Positions 51,917 through 62,887 of a stretch of 64,000 nucleotides of DNA are shown in pieces. The DNA is taken from the NCBI GenBank assembly GCA_028829895.1, contig CM054177.1, positions 35,489,064-35,553,063 of the forward strand, written 5' to 3'. Made by a program: the position numbers and the translations under genes. How positions within the stretch are numbered: the first letter of the stretch is position 1; each line of letters starts with the position of its first letter. The notes beneath the pieces were generated by a model. That model saw nothing but the letters and a program-made list of their open reading frames with translations. It was not told the origin of the DNA and did no database searches. This stretch comes from Sinotaia quadrata (taxonomy: Eukaryota; Mollusca; Gastropoda; Architaenioglossa; Viviparidae).

Positions 51917-52012
51917 ATTGTGAATCAGGACTGCACTGCACTGGAGTCTGATGATTGTATGTCTGATGATGCTCATAACATACTGCACAATGCTGACAGG
52001 AAGTCTTTTTAA
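51917..52012 (+). CDS. Candidate terminal exon of a nested plus-strand gene
   Basis: After an AG (aaagtactaag) come 31 codons and TAA: IVNQDCTALESDDCMSDDAH, NILHNADRKSF. Phase 0 fits candidate exon 2. The DDAHNIL string echoes SADNIL of that exon, which could mean a repeated motif or chance. The pyrimidine tract is poor. LTR-B copy 3 would lie in the intron before it. Confidence 0.25.
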   Translation: MVNQDCTALESDDCMSDDAHNILHNADRKSF

Positions 52013-52438
52013 TATATCTTTTATTACATAATTAGGATAAACTATGTACTTTGTAACTTTTAAGATAATATACAGAACTATATTTTAAATGAATACAGGA
52101 TGTTTTCATTAATTTATAAGCATTATTACCTTGAATAATAACATAAAAATAAAACAATATTATTAATATATAAAATTTTATTTTTATCTCACAATTATAA
52201 TGCAAATCCTGACAACATTAATTCACGTGCAGATGCATATCTTTTTAATATATAAATATAAAAACAAATTTATATTTATTGCAGAAAAACAGTTTATAAC
52301 TTCCATATATTTCTATTGGTACTAGCAGTTTTCAATAAATGTATTAAAAAAAAAAAAGCAATTCTTTTTATTTTATACATAATCTTTTATTCAATTCGTG
52401 GTTTGCCAGACTTTATTTATTGCCTACATTTTATAGCC

Positions 52439-52623
52439 TGTACTTTATGGTGAAGTTGGTTTTATGTAATTGTGGTTGCATATGTGTACTTTATGGTGAA
52501 GTTAGTTTTATGTAAGTGTGGTTGCATGTGTGTATTTTATGGTGAAGTTGGTTTTATGTAATTGTGGTTGCATGTGTGTACTTTATGGTGAAGTTGGTTT
52601 TATGTAAGTGTGGTTGCATGTAT
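52439..52623. repeat. 46-bp tandem repeat, four units
   Basis: Units begin TACTTTATGGTGAAGTTGGT at 52441, 52487, 52533 and 52579, nearly identical, with period 46 bp. Confidence 0.92.
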
Positions 52624-52853
52624 GTGCTTTAGAAAATGATACCCTCTCAAAGCTCTTTAAAACCTTTTTTTATTCTGACAAAAACATGTTTTCTTGTTGA
52701 TTTTTCATTTTTAGGAAATGCAGTAATTCCTGCAATTATGTTTTGGGACTGCTGTTTGGTGCCCAAAGGAAGATTTAAATGCATCCAAGGAAAAAGATTT
52801 TGTAATTTTCATAAGTAATGTATTGCCAACATACAAAATGTTGAAATTGTAAC

Positions 52854-53049
52854 ATCTCCTGCAGCAGCCATATGACTGTGCATGAAGACATATGAACTAA
52901 TGGTCAATAAAAAAAAAAAACCATCTGCAGCAGCCATATGACTGTGCATGAAGACATATGAACTAAAAGTCAATTAAAAAAAAAATAAAAAAAACATCTG
53001 CAGCAGCCACGTGACTATGCAAGAAGACATGTGGACTAATGGTCAATAA
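52854..53049. repeat. ~67-bp tandem repeat, three units
   Basis: Units carry CTGCAGCAGCCATATGACTG and GACATATGAACTAATGGTCA, each followed by a poly-A run of varying length. The third unit shows several changes. Confidence 0.9.
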
Positions 53050-53152
53050 AAATTATGAATTGCCAGTCGCAAGTGGTCACTGCAACACAGTGGATGTTTC
53101 AACAACAGATGAAATTAACATAATACACTATACAGGAGGATTTGTCTTGCAC

Positions 53153-53179
53153 GGGGGGGGGGGGGGGGGGGGGGGGGGG
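53153..53179 (+). repeat. Poly-G run (about 27 G)
   Basis: An uninterrupted run of about 27 G follows TTGCAC and precedes AGGAGGAAGAAG. It could form G-quadruplexes. Its length may be inexact in any assembly. Confidence 0.9.
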
Positions 53180-56100
53180 AGGAGGAAGAAGACCAACAGG
53201 ATAAAAGATACTAAAAATAAAGCTTGTATTCTGAAATATTTATTCATTTTGATTTCTAAAACTGATGGTGATGTTCAAAGTTCTACTTCATACACTACCT
53301 CACGAAATCTGACTTAAGTTTTTGATCCCGGAGAGATTATTAACATTTTTCCAAATGTAACCCAGGTATTTCATACCCTCATAAAAGTGTTCAGGTCAAT
53401 GTTTGATGGTTTACAGCAACATTTATGCTTTGAAATGTTTCTTTCTGAGTACTGTCAGTCAGATTCTATATCAATATGTTTGTTTGAGGAAATGTACAAT
53501 GTAAATGCAACCTTGAACACAACAAAAATTATATTTCAAAGCATTGTAAAGTAATATACATTGTAAATGCAGCCTTGAACACAATAGAAATTATATATCA
53601 AAACATTGTAAAGTAATATTTTGTGGATCAAGCACATCACAAATGCAAAAAGTATATAGATAATATACACTTATACAAAAATCAAACAATGCAAAAGGGA
53701 TTGTGAAAATAACTTAAATGAGCTCTATGAAATCTATCTTAAACTACATTTTCATATATTATTTTATTACAACATAGCATCTTTGGTGGCTGTGTTTTTG
53801 GTGTACTCAGAACATTATTAAATTCATTCACAAATTCCATTCTCAATAGTTATTACACCTTGAAGCTTTTCTTGAATTGAATTGAATTAAATTGAACTAA
53901 TTCTCAAGACAAAAAGAGGTAAATAAAAACAATCATATTCTATTGGGATATTGTTAAACATAGTACATGTATCCTAATACTTTTAATGCCAAACAGGGAA
54001 GACTATATGATCTGTTCTTATTCTAAATAGTGTACAATGATTATGGAATTTATTCAAAACAAACATTGTAACTGCACATAACTGTTTGGCAATACCTGCT
54101 ACACATCAATTAATAAATTTTGAACTATTTATTATGGTATGATTTTTTTCCCCATCTATAAAATATGCACTGTAAATAATTCTACATAATACTTCTTTAG
54201 TTTGTTAATGAAGTTTATTAAAATCTGTTTTTGCTTTTTTAAATTTATTAAGCTTTTTTCCTTATAAGAGTAATTTTGTAAAAATGTGCATTCACTGAAC
54301 AATGCATTTATCTCTTCTATAAAATATGGCATTTTGAAGATATTACAGAACATTTATAATGGACATTTTGTTTCAGATATATTATCTAAAGTATGGTTGT
54401 TGTTCGTTCCAGAAGGTAATTCTGCAAAATCTTGTAATACAGAATCTTCAATACTTTGACAGATGCACATACTCAAGAGATTTTTAAGCTGATTCTTCAG
54501 TGCAATAGGCACAGTGTCAATACTAATTGTATCTTCATGTACTGGCAGACACAAAGCAAAGACTGTGGCAGTAAAATCAGACTGAATACACATTTTAAGT
54601 TTTAATTCAAAGTATTCATGAAAGTTGCCACCAACAACTTTTCAATGTGTTGGAAATCAGATGCCATGGTTTATCAACAACTGCAGCTTTGCAGTTATTT
54701 TTACTAGCTGAGGCAGTTATGAACTTGCTCACTGATTCTGAAAAAATATTAAACATGTACATTGAATGAATTACAGTATATAAAACGATTCTTAACATCC
54801 GATAAAAACTGATATTCTCTTATAAAAATGTTAATTTTTCAATTTAGACAAATATATTATAAATTTTATGCCTGTTTAAATTATGATAATATTTTTATAT
54901 CTTTACAAATTATTCTCCTAAGACTATTTCATCTAATTATGTTTTGTTTGAAGATATATTTAAGTAATGTGTTCATTTTGGGCATTGTTTATTACATGTA
55001 TTTATATTTTTTATTTCTCCCTTCTACTACTGTGTATGTGCGTTTGTATGTGTTTGCTTATTTCTTCATGATAAAGCTTCACATCCATTCACATACACAT
55101 TCTATTGTTATGTGCCAAGTTCCCACGTGGACCATCATATATACTCATTAACTTCTTTGCTTAATTAATATCATTAACAATATTAATCAGCCATATGACT
55201 GTGTACAACTAAAATAAGTCGTAATATTCAATCTTGAATTTCTACTCAAAGTCAAAGTAATTACTTTTTTATTCTGACTCACTGTCTCACTCTCACTGTC
55301 TCAAATCAAGACTAAAATTAATTTCTTTTAACTCATTCACTTATAATAAAACCACAAAAACCATCATCTTAATTTTTGCTATAATTAGTATTACTCAAAA
55401 ACTCAAGCCATCCATTTATATTTACTATCTGAGAATGCAAGAACAACTATAAATATTTCACATAAACTGCAAATATGGTAAGATGTGTCATTATCACTAA
55501 AAAGATATAATCAGAAAATATGAAATGTGTACATGAAGGTGAGTTTGGGAAATGTTAGTTAATGAAGGACAGCAATTGTGAAATGATTTATCATTATACA
55601 GTTTTATTCCAGATGTAGATATTTGAATGTATAATAATAATTACTACAACAACATAAATGTTTGGGTTATTTCTGTTTATATATTTTTTATTTATAAAAT
55701 AAATGAAGAGTGAAAGCTTTATATACTGGTTAAAATTACAATGTATTATGAAAGAATTTCTGATGAAAGAGATAAATGCAATGGATACTTATAGTGCCAT
55801 ATAATTAAATATTAAAGTAAATTATAGTAGATTGTTATTTACAGGAGTGTCTGTTATGAAATGTTTTGTTTCAATGCTCTTACTGGGCATGAACTACCAG
55901 GAATGAGAGCATGACCCATAATTTTACATAACAACAGTATATTAATAAAAATATTAAAATTATTTTTTTGTAAATACACTGTGTTACACAACAATGAAAA
56001 TGTTAATTGCAGCTGTCAGGTATAATGGGTGATTATTGGAAATAATAATTTCTTTATTATTATGACTACTGTTTAAAATAATCATATAGATCCAACCATA

Positions 56101-56249
56101 ACACATGCACACACACATACATATTATACATATATGCATACACGTCGTACAAACACTAGTTTTGATACACACTCACAAATTCTTGTGTATTTTATTGTTT
56201 CATAAGCATTTTATGCTTATTAAATAACAATACATACAATGACAAAACT

Positions 56250-56605
56250 AAGGCACAATCATTACTTACTTGCTCTGAAGCACTCTTTGAAATGTCTCGA
56301 GCATATTGTGGCTCTGTTCTTATTGAATTCAGCATCACACCGATTTACTGCAAGCACAAGAGCTTTCCCCCACTCTTCATTATCTGGTCTTCACACTCGA
56401 ATAAACAATAATTCTTTGTGTCTAAATTTATGACCACACATCCAACTATCATGCTTTTATCACAAGGCATTGCAAGAGGTACATTCCCCCATTCTTCGTT
56501 ATGTGGTCTTCACACTCGAATAATAATCCTTTGTGTCTAAATTTATGACCACACATCCAACTATCATGCTTTTATCACAAGGCATTGCAAGAGGTACATT
56601 CAAAA
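56250..56605 (-). pseudogene. THAP zinc-finger fragment with internal duplication
   Basis: One minus-strand frame reads CGHKFRHKELLFIRV, a stop, RPDNEEWGKALVLAVNRCDA, and NRATICSRHFKECF. The W...A...N+..ICS.HF..CF pattern is the core of the C2CH THAP domain (about 90 residues, DNA binding). An upstream ATG frame with MPCDKSMIVGC joins only after a frame change. A ~115-bp tandem duplication (tgaccacacatcc at 56431 and 56546) repeats the N-terminal part. It probably derives from a transposon or a dead gene copy. Confidence 0.6.
56350..56600. repeat. 115-bp tandem duplication
   Basis: CACTCTTCATTATCTGGTCT and CATTCTTCGTTATGTGGTCT begin two units with period 115 bp, both running to AAGGCATTGCAAGAGGTACA. 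It overlaps the THAP pseudogene. Confidence 0.9.
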
Positions 56606-57166
56606 GCAGAACAGAGTGCATACATAAACTCAGCGCACGTCAAATTGAACTTAAATGATGGAAGTCAGAAGTAAGTGGTTTTGTTCATTCATATCCTTGG
56701 TCTTGGTGAAGCAATTCATTATTACATCAATGACTCAAGCAAAGTAACCATACATCAATAATTCTAATAGCAGATGACAGACTTTACTGTGCATTTCCAA
56801 AAGAATTCCACAAGTCATACAAATCACTGGTTTGCAGTGACATGAACATATAGTGATGAACAGAATAAATAAATAGAATACAATAAATAAATTAAAGGCA
56901 CGTTCTTAGAAAAGGGTGCTAAGATCAGGATTTTCATGGAAAGATAGGTAACGCTATCAAAACTAGTCATATATATATATGTATGTGCGTGTGTGTGTCT
57001 AATACAATCTAACACCAATCCAAATAATATTGAAAATTATTTCATAATTATTTATTATTATTGCATACTTATGACTTAAATTTACTGCAATGTTAGATAT
57101 AAAATTGTTGATAACAGCTGAAAAGGTGTTAAAACACTTTGTATTAACCCTTAAAGAACAGAATAC

Positions 57167-57316
57167 CTGTATATTAGGTGCACTGAAGATATCTGGTTTG
57201 AGATCATCTTCTGTATAATCTACTAGGTCATGGTGTTCTTGTATAACAGTATTTAAGCGGGAAGCCCCTAGCCCCATTGGAAAATGATACAAGTGGTTTA
57301 CCAGGTGGGTCATCAA
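57167..57316 (-). CDS. RALGAPA: RALGAPA exon b (residues 77-126)
   Basis: The exon has 150 bp, 50 codons, phase 0 to phase 0. The acceptor is tttgtttcag and the donor ACAG|GTATTC. It codes LMTHLVNHLYHFPMGLGASR, then an acidic stretch and PDIFSAPNIQ. This aligns with the vertebrate segment 'LVNYLLSHLGHFPMVGGPSR' followed by 'AEIFQSPHV'. The region lies N-terminal to the RapGAP domain and has no catalytic role that I know of. Confidence 0.92.
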
Positions 57317-58115
57317 CTGAAACAAACAAGAAGTGATTTTAATAACAACAGTGCATAAAATTTCAAATTAAATTTTTCAGATTAAAACCAAAGTTTTCAG
57401 ATTCAAATCTAACAGTAGAACAATTCTATGAATCTGAAACAATATTTCAAACAATTATATAACACAGTCTATGACTCCATTTAGTACATACCCAACATCA
57501 GTTATTTTCATACATGTATTGTTTAGTGTGTTCTAGTGTTTTAATACTCTTACTGTGCTGTTCACATTAGTCTTAATACTTCACAAACACACACACCATT
57601 TCACCATTATTTCCTGAAAATCTCTCTCTTTTTAATTACTTATCATGTTTATTTTTACTAACATAATAAAGTATAATCTTATATGTTAGCTCAAAACTTT
57701 AATAACCTATTAAAACAATAAAATTATAACATTTGTTCAAATAATTCTGTTTAATTATTAATTCATCATTTAATTTTAACTAGTAGAAAACATTTATATA
57801 TATATTCATGAATATTCAAATATTAATGGTAAAAGTTAAATGCTAAAAAATATAATAATTATTAGTTATACTGAAAAAATATAATGGTATAGTGGTTGTG
57901 TGTTTCACATTGCAGAGATCAAAATCTGGTTCATTTGTCAAAACTGACTTATATTCATAACTTGTAATATTTTAACATAGTTAATTATATGCATCTAGAT
58001 TCATTAAAGTAATATTTCCTTGTTCACTTATGTTTTGTTTTGCTTGTTTTAGTACAATATTTGTTTGAAGACAATTCATGCATATGTGTATATGTCAGTA
58101 AAGAGTGGAGATTAG

Positions 58116-60570
58116 TGTGATGGAACCAGGTCAGAAATCGTTACTAACTTTAAAACTTGTGCATAGAACAGTTTATTGTATAAGGGACAGTTAACACCAA
58201 GTGGATTACGGATATTTATTATCCGGTGGAAGTCATCAGTGGCATGTTGTGATGGGGATTAAGTCACCATACCAATGATATGTTAGGCATTGGGCAATGC
58301 CCTTAAACAGTGTCTGAAACCAGGAACTGCTAAGGATGGCATTATTGGAAGTAGTTGATGTAGCCAGGGCCAAACACTTAAGTGTACCATGGTTGTGTGC
58401 TGGAAAACAGCAATGTTTTAATCATGAAACAACAACTGCTGATCGATGACAGCAAATGGGCAGCAACCAGAAGATGTATTAACACCTGGATAATCCCAAC
58501 CAGTAGATGAAACTTTAAACAATCAAGCTGGTGGCCAGAGAGAATGGTCAGCATATGCAGACCAACAAGCATCTACTAATCCTCTTTGGACAACAGCAAA
58601 AGTCTTAACTTATATTAGGATATGCAAATATCTGAGGAAACTCTAGCTAGATAACAAGGAAAAATGAATTAGCCGAATCTGAGGAAACTGTTGCTAGATA
58701 ACAAGGAAAAAATGAATCTGCTGAGTTTCCTGAATTTCTGCACATGGTTGAGAAGCTCTATATGTCACCTGTACCCTTCTCTCCGAAGAAAGGGGTTGGT
58801 GGCTAGTCGACGCCACATAGGACTTGCATAGATGTTATTACAAATCCACAAACAGAATACCAAGATGGTTATTTGGCTCAAATTTTATTCTGCATGTAGG
58901 TTACGTATTGCCGACATGTTTGCATGTGTGATTGCATACGGGTAAGGCTGAAGTGTAGACAGCACCGACAACACAACGTGTAACAACGACCACAACACTC
59001 TTCCAAAAAACATAGACAGAAAAAGTCTCAATGTCAAAATATAAATTCAAATTTATTGATCTATGGGTTTCCTCTCACACGTTGGTTAGTAAGCCATCCA
59101 CAACTCACACTTAGAGGTAGGGGAAAAGAAAAGAAAGAAAAGAATGATGAATGATGAAATAAAATAAAAGAAATACAAAACTCAAGATTCTTCATGCAGT
59201 ACTATTTCTAAATAGGCTAAGCATTATTCAACATAAAATAACAGTCACTATTTAAAAGTTCTGGAGCCACTGCTCCTATATCAAAATTCAATAATTGAAA
59301 AGAAAAACAATGTCATTCAACTTGCAAGTCCTTTTCAAGATAGTCACATCAACATTTTCTTATACTAATCTTAAAATGGTTCTTCACTGATAAATGTAGA
59401 TTTAAGTTTAAGTTTATTTTTAATTTAAGGTTTAATTCTTAATTAAGATTCTAAGCTTTAGTTTTAGGTTTTAGGTTTATGTGCTCTGAGATTCCTACAC
59501 TAGTTAGTATTTTTCTACTCACTAGTTATCGTCACTTTCTCCTTGTGCTGGGGGGTTTGAAGATACACAAAAACACCCTCAACGTCTCGATACTGGTTCG
59601 CTCCCCGGAACCCAAGTACAGCCATCCCTGCTGCTACGGTTTCACTCTCTCGTTATGCTTCTCGTTAGGCCTACTTCTCAACTCTTGTTACGTTTTCTCA
59701 TTGCGTCTCGCTTCATTCCTCATTTCTTTTCATCTCATTACATTTCTCATTTCTTCTCTTCTCATTATGTTTCTCATTTCTTCTCTTCTCATTACGTTTC
59801 TCATTTCTTCTCTTCTCTTTACATTTCTCATTTCTTCTCTTTACGTTAATTAATGATCAACCTTGCTGTTATATTGCGTGACATGCCTCACATGATTGCC
59901 TACTGCCTATCTGCAATATCTCCCAGCGCCGTGATGCTAAACTTCCATCAGTCTATTCTTCCACTGCCTGGAAAATAGCCAATCACCCTCGGTCTTTGCA
60001 CAGTCTTTGAAGAACCCAAGATGACTCTTTGTACGAATGGTCCATCTTATCTGTTGACAGCCCTGATGGCACGTCTTCAAATACAGCCAGGTAAACATCT
60101 GGCACTCTATTGCAGTGTCCAAGAGTTCTCTAGCTGGTTGCCGGCCAGCTCGGAGAGTCCTTGGTATAGAGGCAGGGAGAAACTCTGAGGGTCTTTCTTA
60201 CCCCTCTACCAACCTCTACATTCTTGGTGTTTCTCATTCGTTTCTGTCTCCATCATCCCCTTTTATATGCAGTCCTTGTACATCATTTTCACTGAGCCAA
60301 TTAGAACACACACCCTCCAGAATACAGCACCCCCATCCAGCACGCATGTAGTCTGGAATCTTACCGACTGTCTGCACATTCTCATTAGGGCCTGGTATCG
60401 AATTCCAAGTTGACACGTAGTGAATGATCAATTTGCCTAACTCAGAGCACAAAACTGTTCCCAGAGCACCCTTACTTTATTTTATTTTTAAAACTATGCT
60501 ACCACGGTGATTCATCACCACCTGTCAAGCAAAGAAAGGGTTGTACACACAGACTGTCACATATAACTAT
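58116..60570 (-). mobile_element. Probable retroelement-derived mosaic region
   Basis: Base composition is clearly less AT-rich than the flanks, especially 59450-60480. A strong TATA box on the minus strand (TATAAAAGGGG, ~60257-60267) and minus-strand AATAAA near 58880 suggest LTR-type DNA running with RALGAPA. The left edge TGTGATGG (58116) resembles the type 1 LTR start, but I could not find a matching right edge with a target duplication. A ~55-bp duplication (GAGGAAACT...TAGATAACAAGGAAAAA) lies at ~58630-58715. No intact coding region is visible. Confidence 0.35.
59720..59850. repeat. Pyrimidine-rich ~27-bp tandem repeat
   Basis: Repeats of CATTTCTTCTCTTCTCATTA with CGTTTCT / TGTTTCT joints, about five units, all C/T-rich on the plus strand. 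The 124-residue frame at 59479-59853 and the 64-residue frame at 59655-59849 are products of this repeat. Confidence 0.88.
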
Positions 60571-61178
60571 AGCAATATAAATCCTAACTTTCAGGTAACT
60601 CAAAATTCTAATTCAACAAGCGATTTCACAATAAAATTATCTAACCTTAACAATATTGCCATCAAAACTTTATAGTGGTGATTTTTAAATCAAGTTACAT
60701 CCCAAAACTCAGAGCCTGTTTTCTCACAGACAAAATTAGCATCTCAGTGGCCTAACAAGTATTCTCGTACACGACACGATTTATTGTCTTGGCATTGCTG
60801 AGCGCAGAGGGGTAAATGTGTGCGTCCTCGAAAGTTAATTACGCTCTCCCATTTACCGGCATGAACTACAATCAAACCTATTTCTTTCTCAGCTAACGTT
60901 TCCACACTTATGTTTCACATTGTTGACAAAATGGTCATTTTAGCCCCTTTCTATGTTTTAAATTAATTTGGCTGTTTCATTAATCGTTTAGAGTATGATG
61001 ACACTTAGAGAGAAAAATTATTCAACTATCAAAAATATTGTTTTATTCTACTGCTGCACTAGAAATAAAGAATTTTATTCTAAAACTCCATGACACTGGG
61101 CAATAAAGTTAATATACTAACAAATTATAATGATATTACAATAGCTATATTTTTAATAAAAACTGAGGGTAAACATAC

Positions 61179-61406
61179 AGTTCTAGCTGCCAATTTGACG
61201 ATATCTGTTTCAGTCTTGGGAACCATAAAATGAGATCTCAAAATCTCTGATGTCTGATCAATCATCGCCTCATTATCTGGTGACCCATCTTGGGCCTGAG
61301 TGTCCCATATGTTGTTAAAATCTGTCTCCTGCATAAAGTCTGCTAGAGACTTACTGACACGAGATAAAGATGATGAAGTGTGGCCTGTAACTGCACAATT
61401 CAAAAC
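61179..61406 (-). CDS. RALGAPA: RALGAPA exon a (segment residues 1-76)
   Basis: This is the most upstream exon visible, 228 bp and 76 codons in phase 0 at both ends. The acceptor follows a T-rich tract (tttttttgcag) and the donor reads ACT|GTATGT. The peptide is polar and Ser/Asp-rich at first. It then reads EILRSHFMVPKTETDIVKLA, similar to the RalGAP alpha region just before the 'LVNYLLSHLGHFP' segment of vertebrate proteins. The next upstream exon must lie beyond 64000, because nothing exon-like was found at 61407-64000. Confidence 0.85.
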
Positions 61407-62299
61407 CTGCAAAAAAAATGTTAAAAGATTTTGACATAAAGCCTGCCATGGGATTTAGTGACATGGTAATAAAAGTCAACAGGATTGTAAATGCACATTT
61501 CAAAATTGCACACTTCAAAAATATTCCTTTAAATAAATGTGAAAGTAAAGTATTGTGAGAATTATAGGGAAACTAGAATATGAGGGGCATATTATATACC
61601 TGTCATATAAAAGATGGAAAATTAAAATAAATGCATTGCTAGGAACATAAATTAATTTGTTATAACAAGTCACACTGTGAGTGGAAATTAGGACTTTTTA
61701 AGTTTTAGTTTTGTTTTTTAAATTTAAAATTTATAATTGTTGGGAATAGCTGTACAAAGATATATATTGTAAATAGTGTAGTGAAAAAAATGGGTATAAG
61801 GATCAATTGTATCAGTACCAACATTGTAATAATAATAACTTTAATAAACTGTTTATTCTTTTAAAAACTCTTTAATAAGCACTTTATAATAATTATACTT
61901 AAATACAAAGTCTTTAAATAAATTACATGAACATACTAAAAGAGCTAAATTACATGAACATACTAAAGAGCTAAAAGAACCATATTCAATCCAGATGCAA
62001 AATCACAATATACAGCAAATACATATATTTTTTTTAAAGACATAAATAAAATGGTTATATAAATGTACATTTGGAATAAACAATGACAAAGAAGATATGA
62101 ATAAACAACACAAAATGGTCTTGTATTCTAACTACGAAAAAGGCATCCTAACAACCCTCTTGAACATGACCTACATCTTGTTGCATCTCATTTCAAACAG
62201 CAAAGCATTCCAGATAGATGGTCCCCTGATAAGAGAATGAATTTATGGTGGCTGTTAAATATGTACATTTAAATTCCATCATTTTTCTATATCCATATA

Positions 62300-62690
62300 G
62301 AAAATATCAAGAATTAAACTAGCCACTACTGTAAAGAGATGTCTGATGATGCTATAAAATGAAGTGGTCAAGAACTTAACTAGCCACTAATATAAAGACA
62401 TCTGATGATGCTGTAATGGTCAAGAACTTAACTAACCACTACTAAAGAGACCGGATTTATGCTGTAATATGAAATGGTCAAGAACTTAACTAGCCACAAC
62501 TGTAAAGACATTTGATGATGCTGTAATATGAAGTGGTCAAGAACTTAACTAGCCACTACTACAAAGACATCTGATGATGCTGTAACATGACATGGTCAAG
62601 AACTTAACTAGCCACTACTGTAAAAGAAGTATGAAGTGGTCTTTGGTCAAGAACTTAACTAGCCACTACTATAAAGATAACTGATTAAGT
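62300..62690. repeat. 58-61 bp minisatellite, about seven units
   Basis: The unit includes GGTCAAGAACTTAACTAGCC, ACTACTGTAAAGACA and TCTGATGATGCTGTAA. The (A)GCCAC anchor recurs at 62321, 62382, 62434, 62492, 62551, 62610 and 62661. Confidence 0.92.
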
Positions 62691-62887
62691 GAGGTCAAAA
62701 GCATCCACATACTAATGACACCTACATTAAGGTAAATACATCAAAAAGTTAATGTATTTGAAATGAAGGGCAGTATTAAATTTTAAAATTAGAAACCTCA
62801 ATGCAATCATAAATTTTAGTATCATTAACATAACAGTGAAAGTGAGCATTAAAACTAGCTTCAGAGAACTATTATGAATAAGCATAC

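Larger units (their letters stand above)
45996..57166. other. RALGAPA intron b/c (11.2 kb)
   Basis: The largest intron seen. It holds a Cys-rich open stretch (46.84-47.09 kb), a partial copy of the palindrome unit (~47335-47520), a mariner-like element, LTR-B copy 3, two minisatellites, a G27 run and a THAP pseudogene, all described separately. 47530-48600 and 53200-56230 are AT-rich with no further gene recognised; a ~70-bp tandem duplication is visible at ~53485-53625. Confidence 0.7.
57317..61178. other. RALGAPA intron a/b
   Basis: 57317-58100 is AT-rich and empty. 58.1-60.6 kb is less AT-rich and mosaic (listed separately). 60600-61178 has no recognised feature. Confidence 0.7.

Noticed and set aside
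54828..55151. 107-residue plus-strand hydrophobic frame
   Set aside because: Composition is that of T-rich DNA; no motif, no splice or promoter support.
59479..59853. 124-residue plus-strand frame rich in Ser/Leu/Ile
   Set aside because: Its second half is the translation of a C/T-rich tandem repeat; the first half has no supporting similarity.
62300..62690. Regular ~60-bp repeat resembling a CRISPR array
   Set aside because: The whole unit repeats, there are no unique spacers, and the context is a eukaryotic intron; it is a minisatellite.
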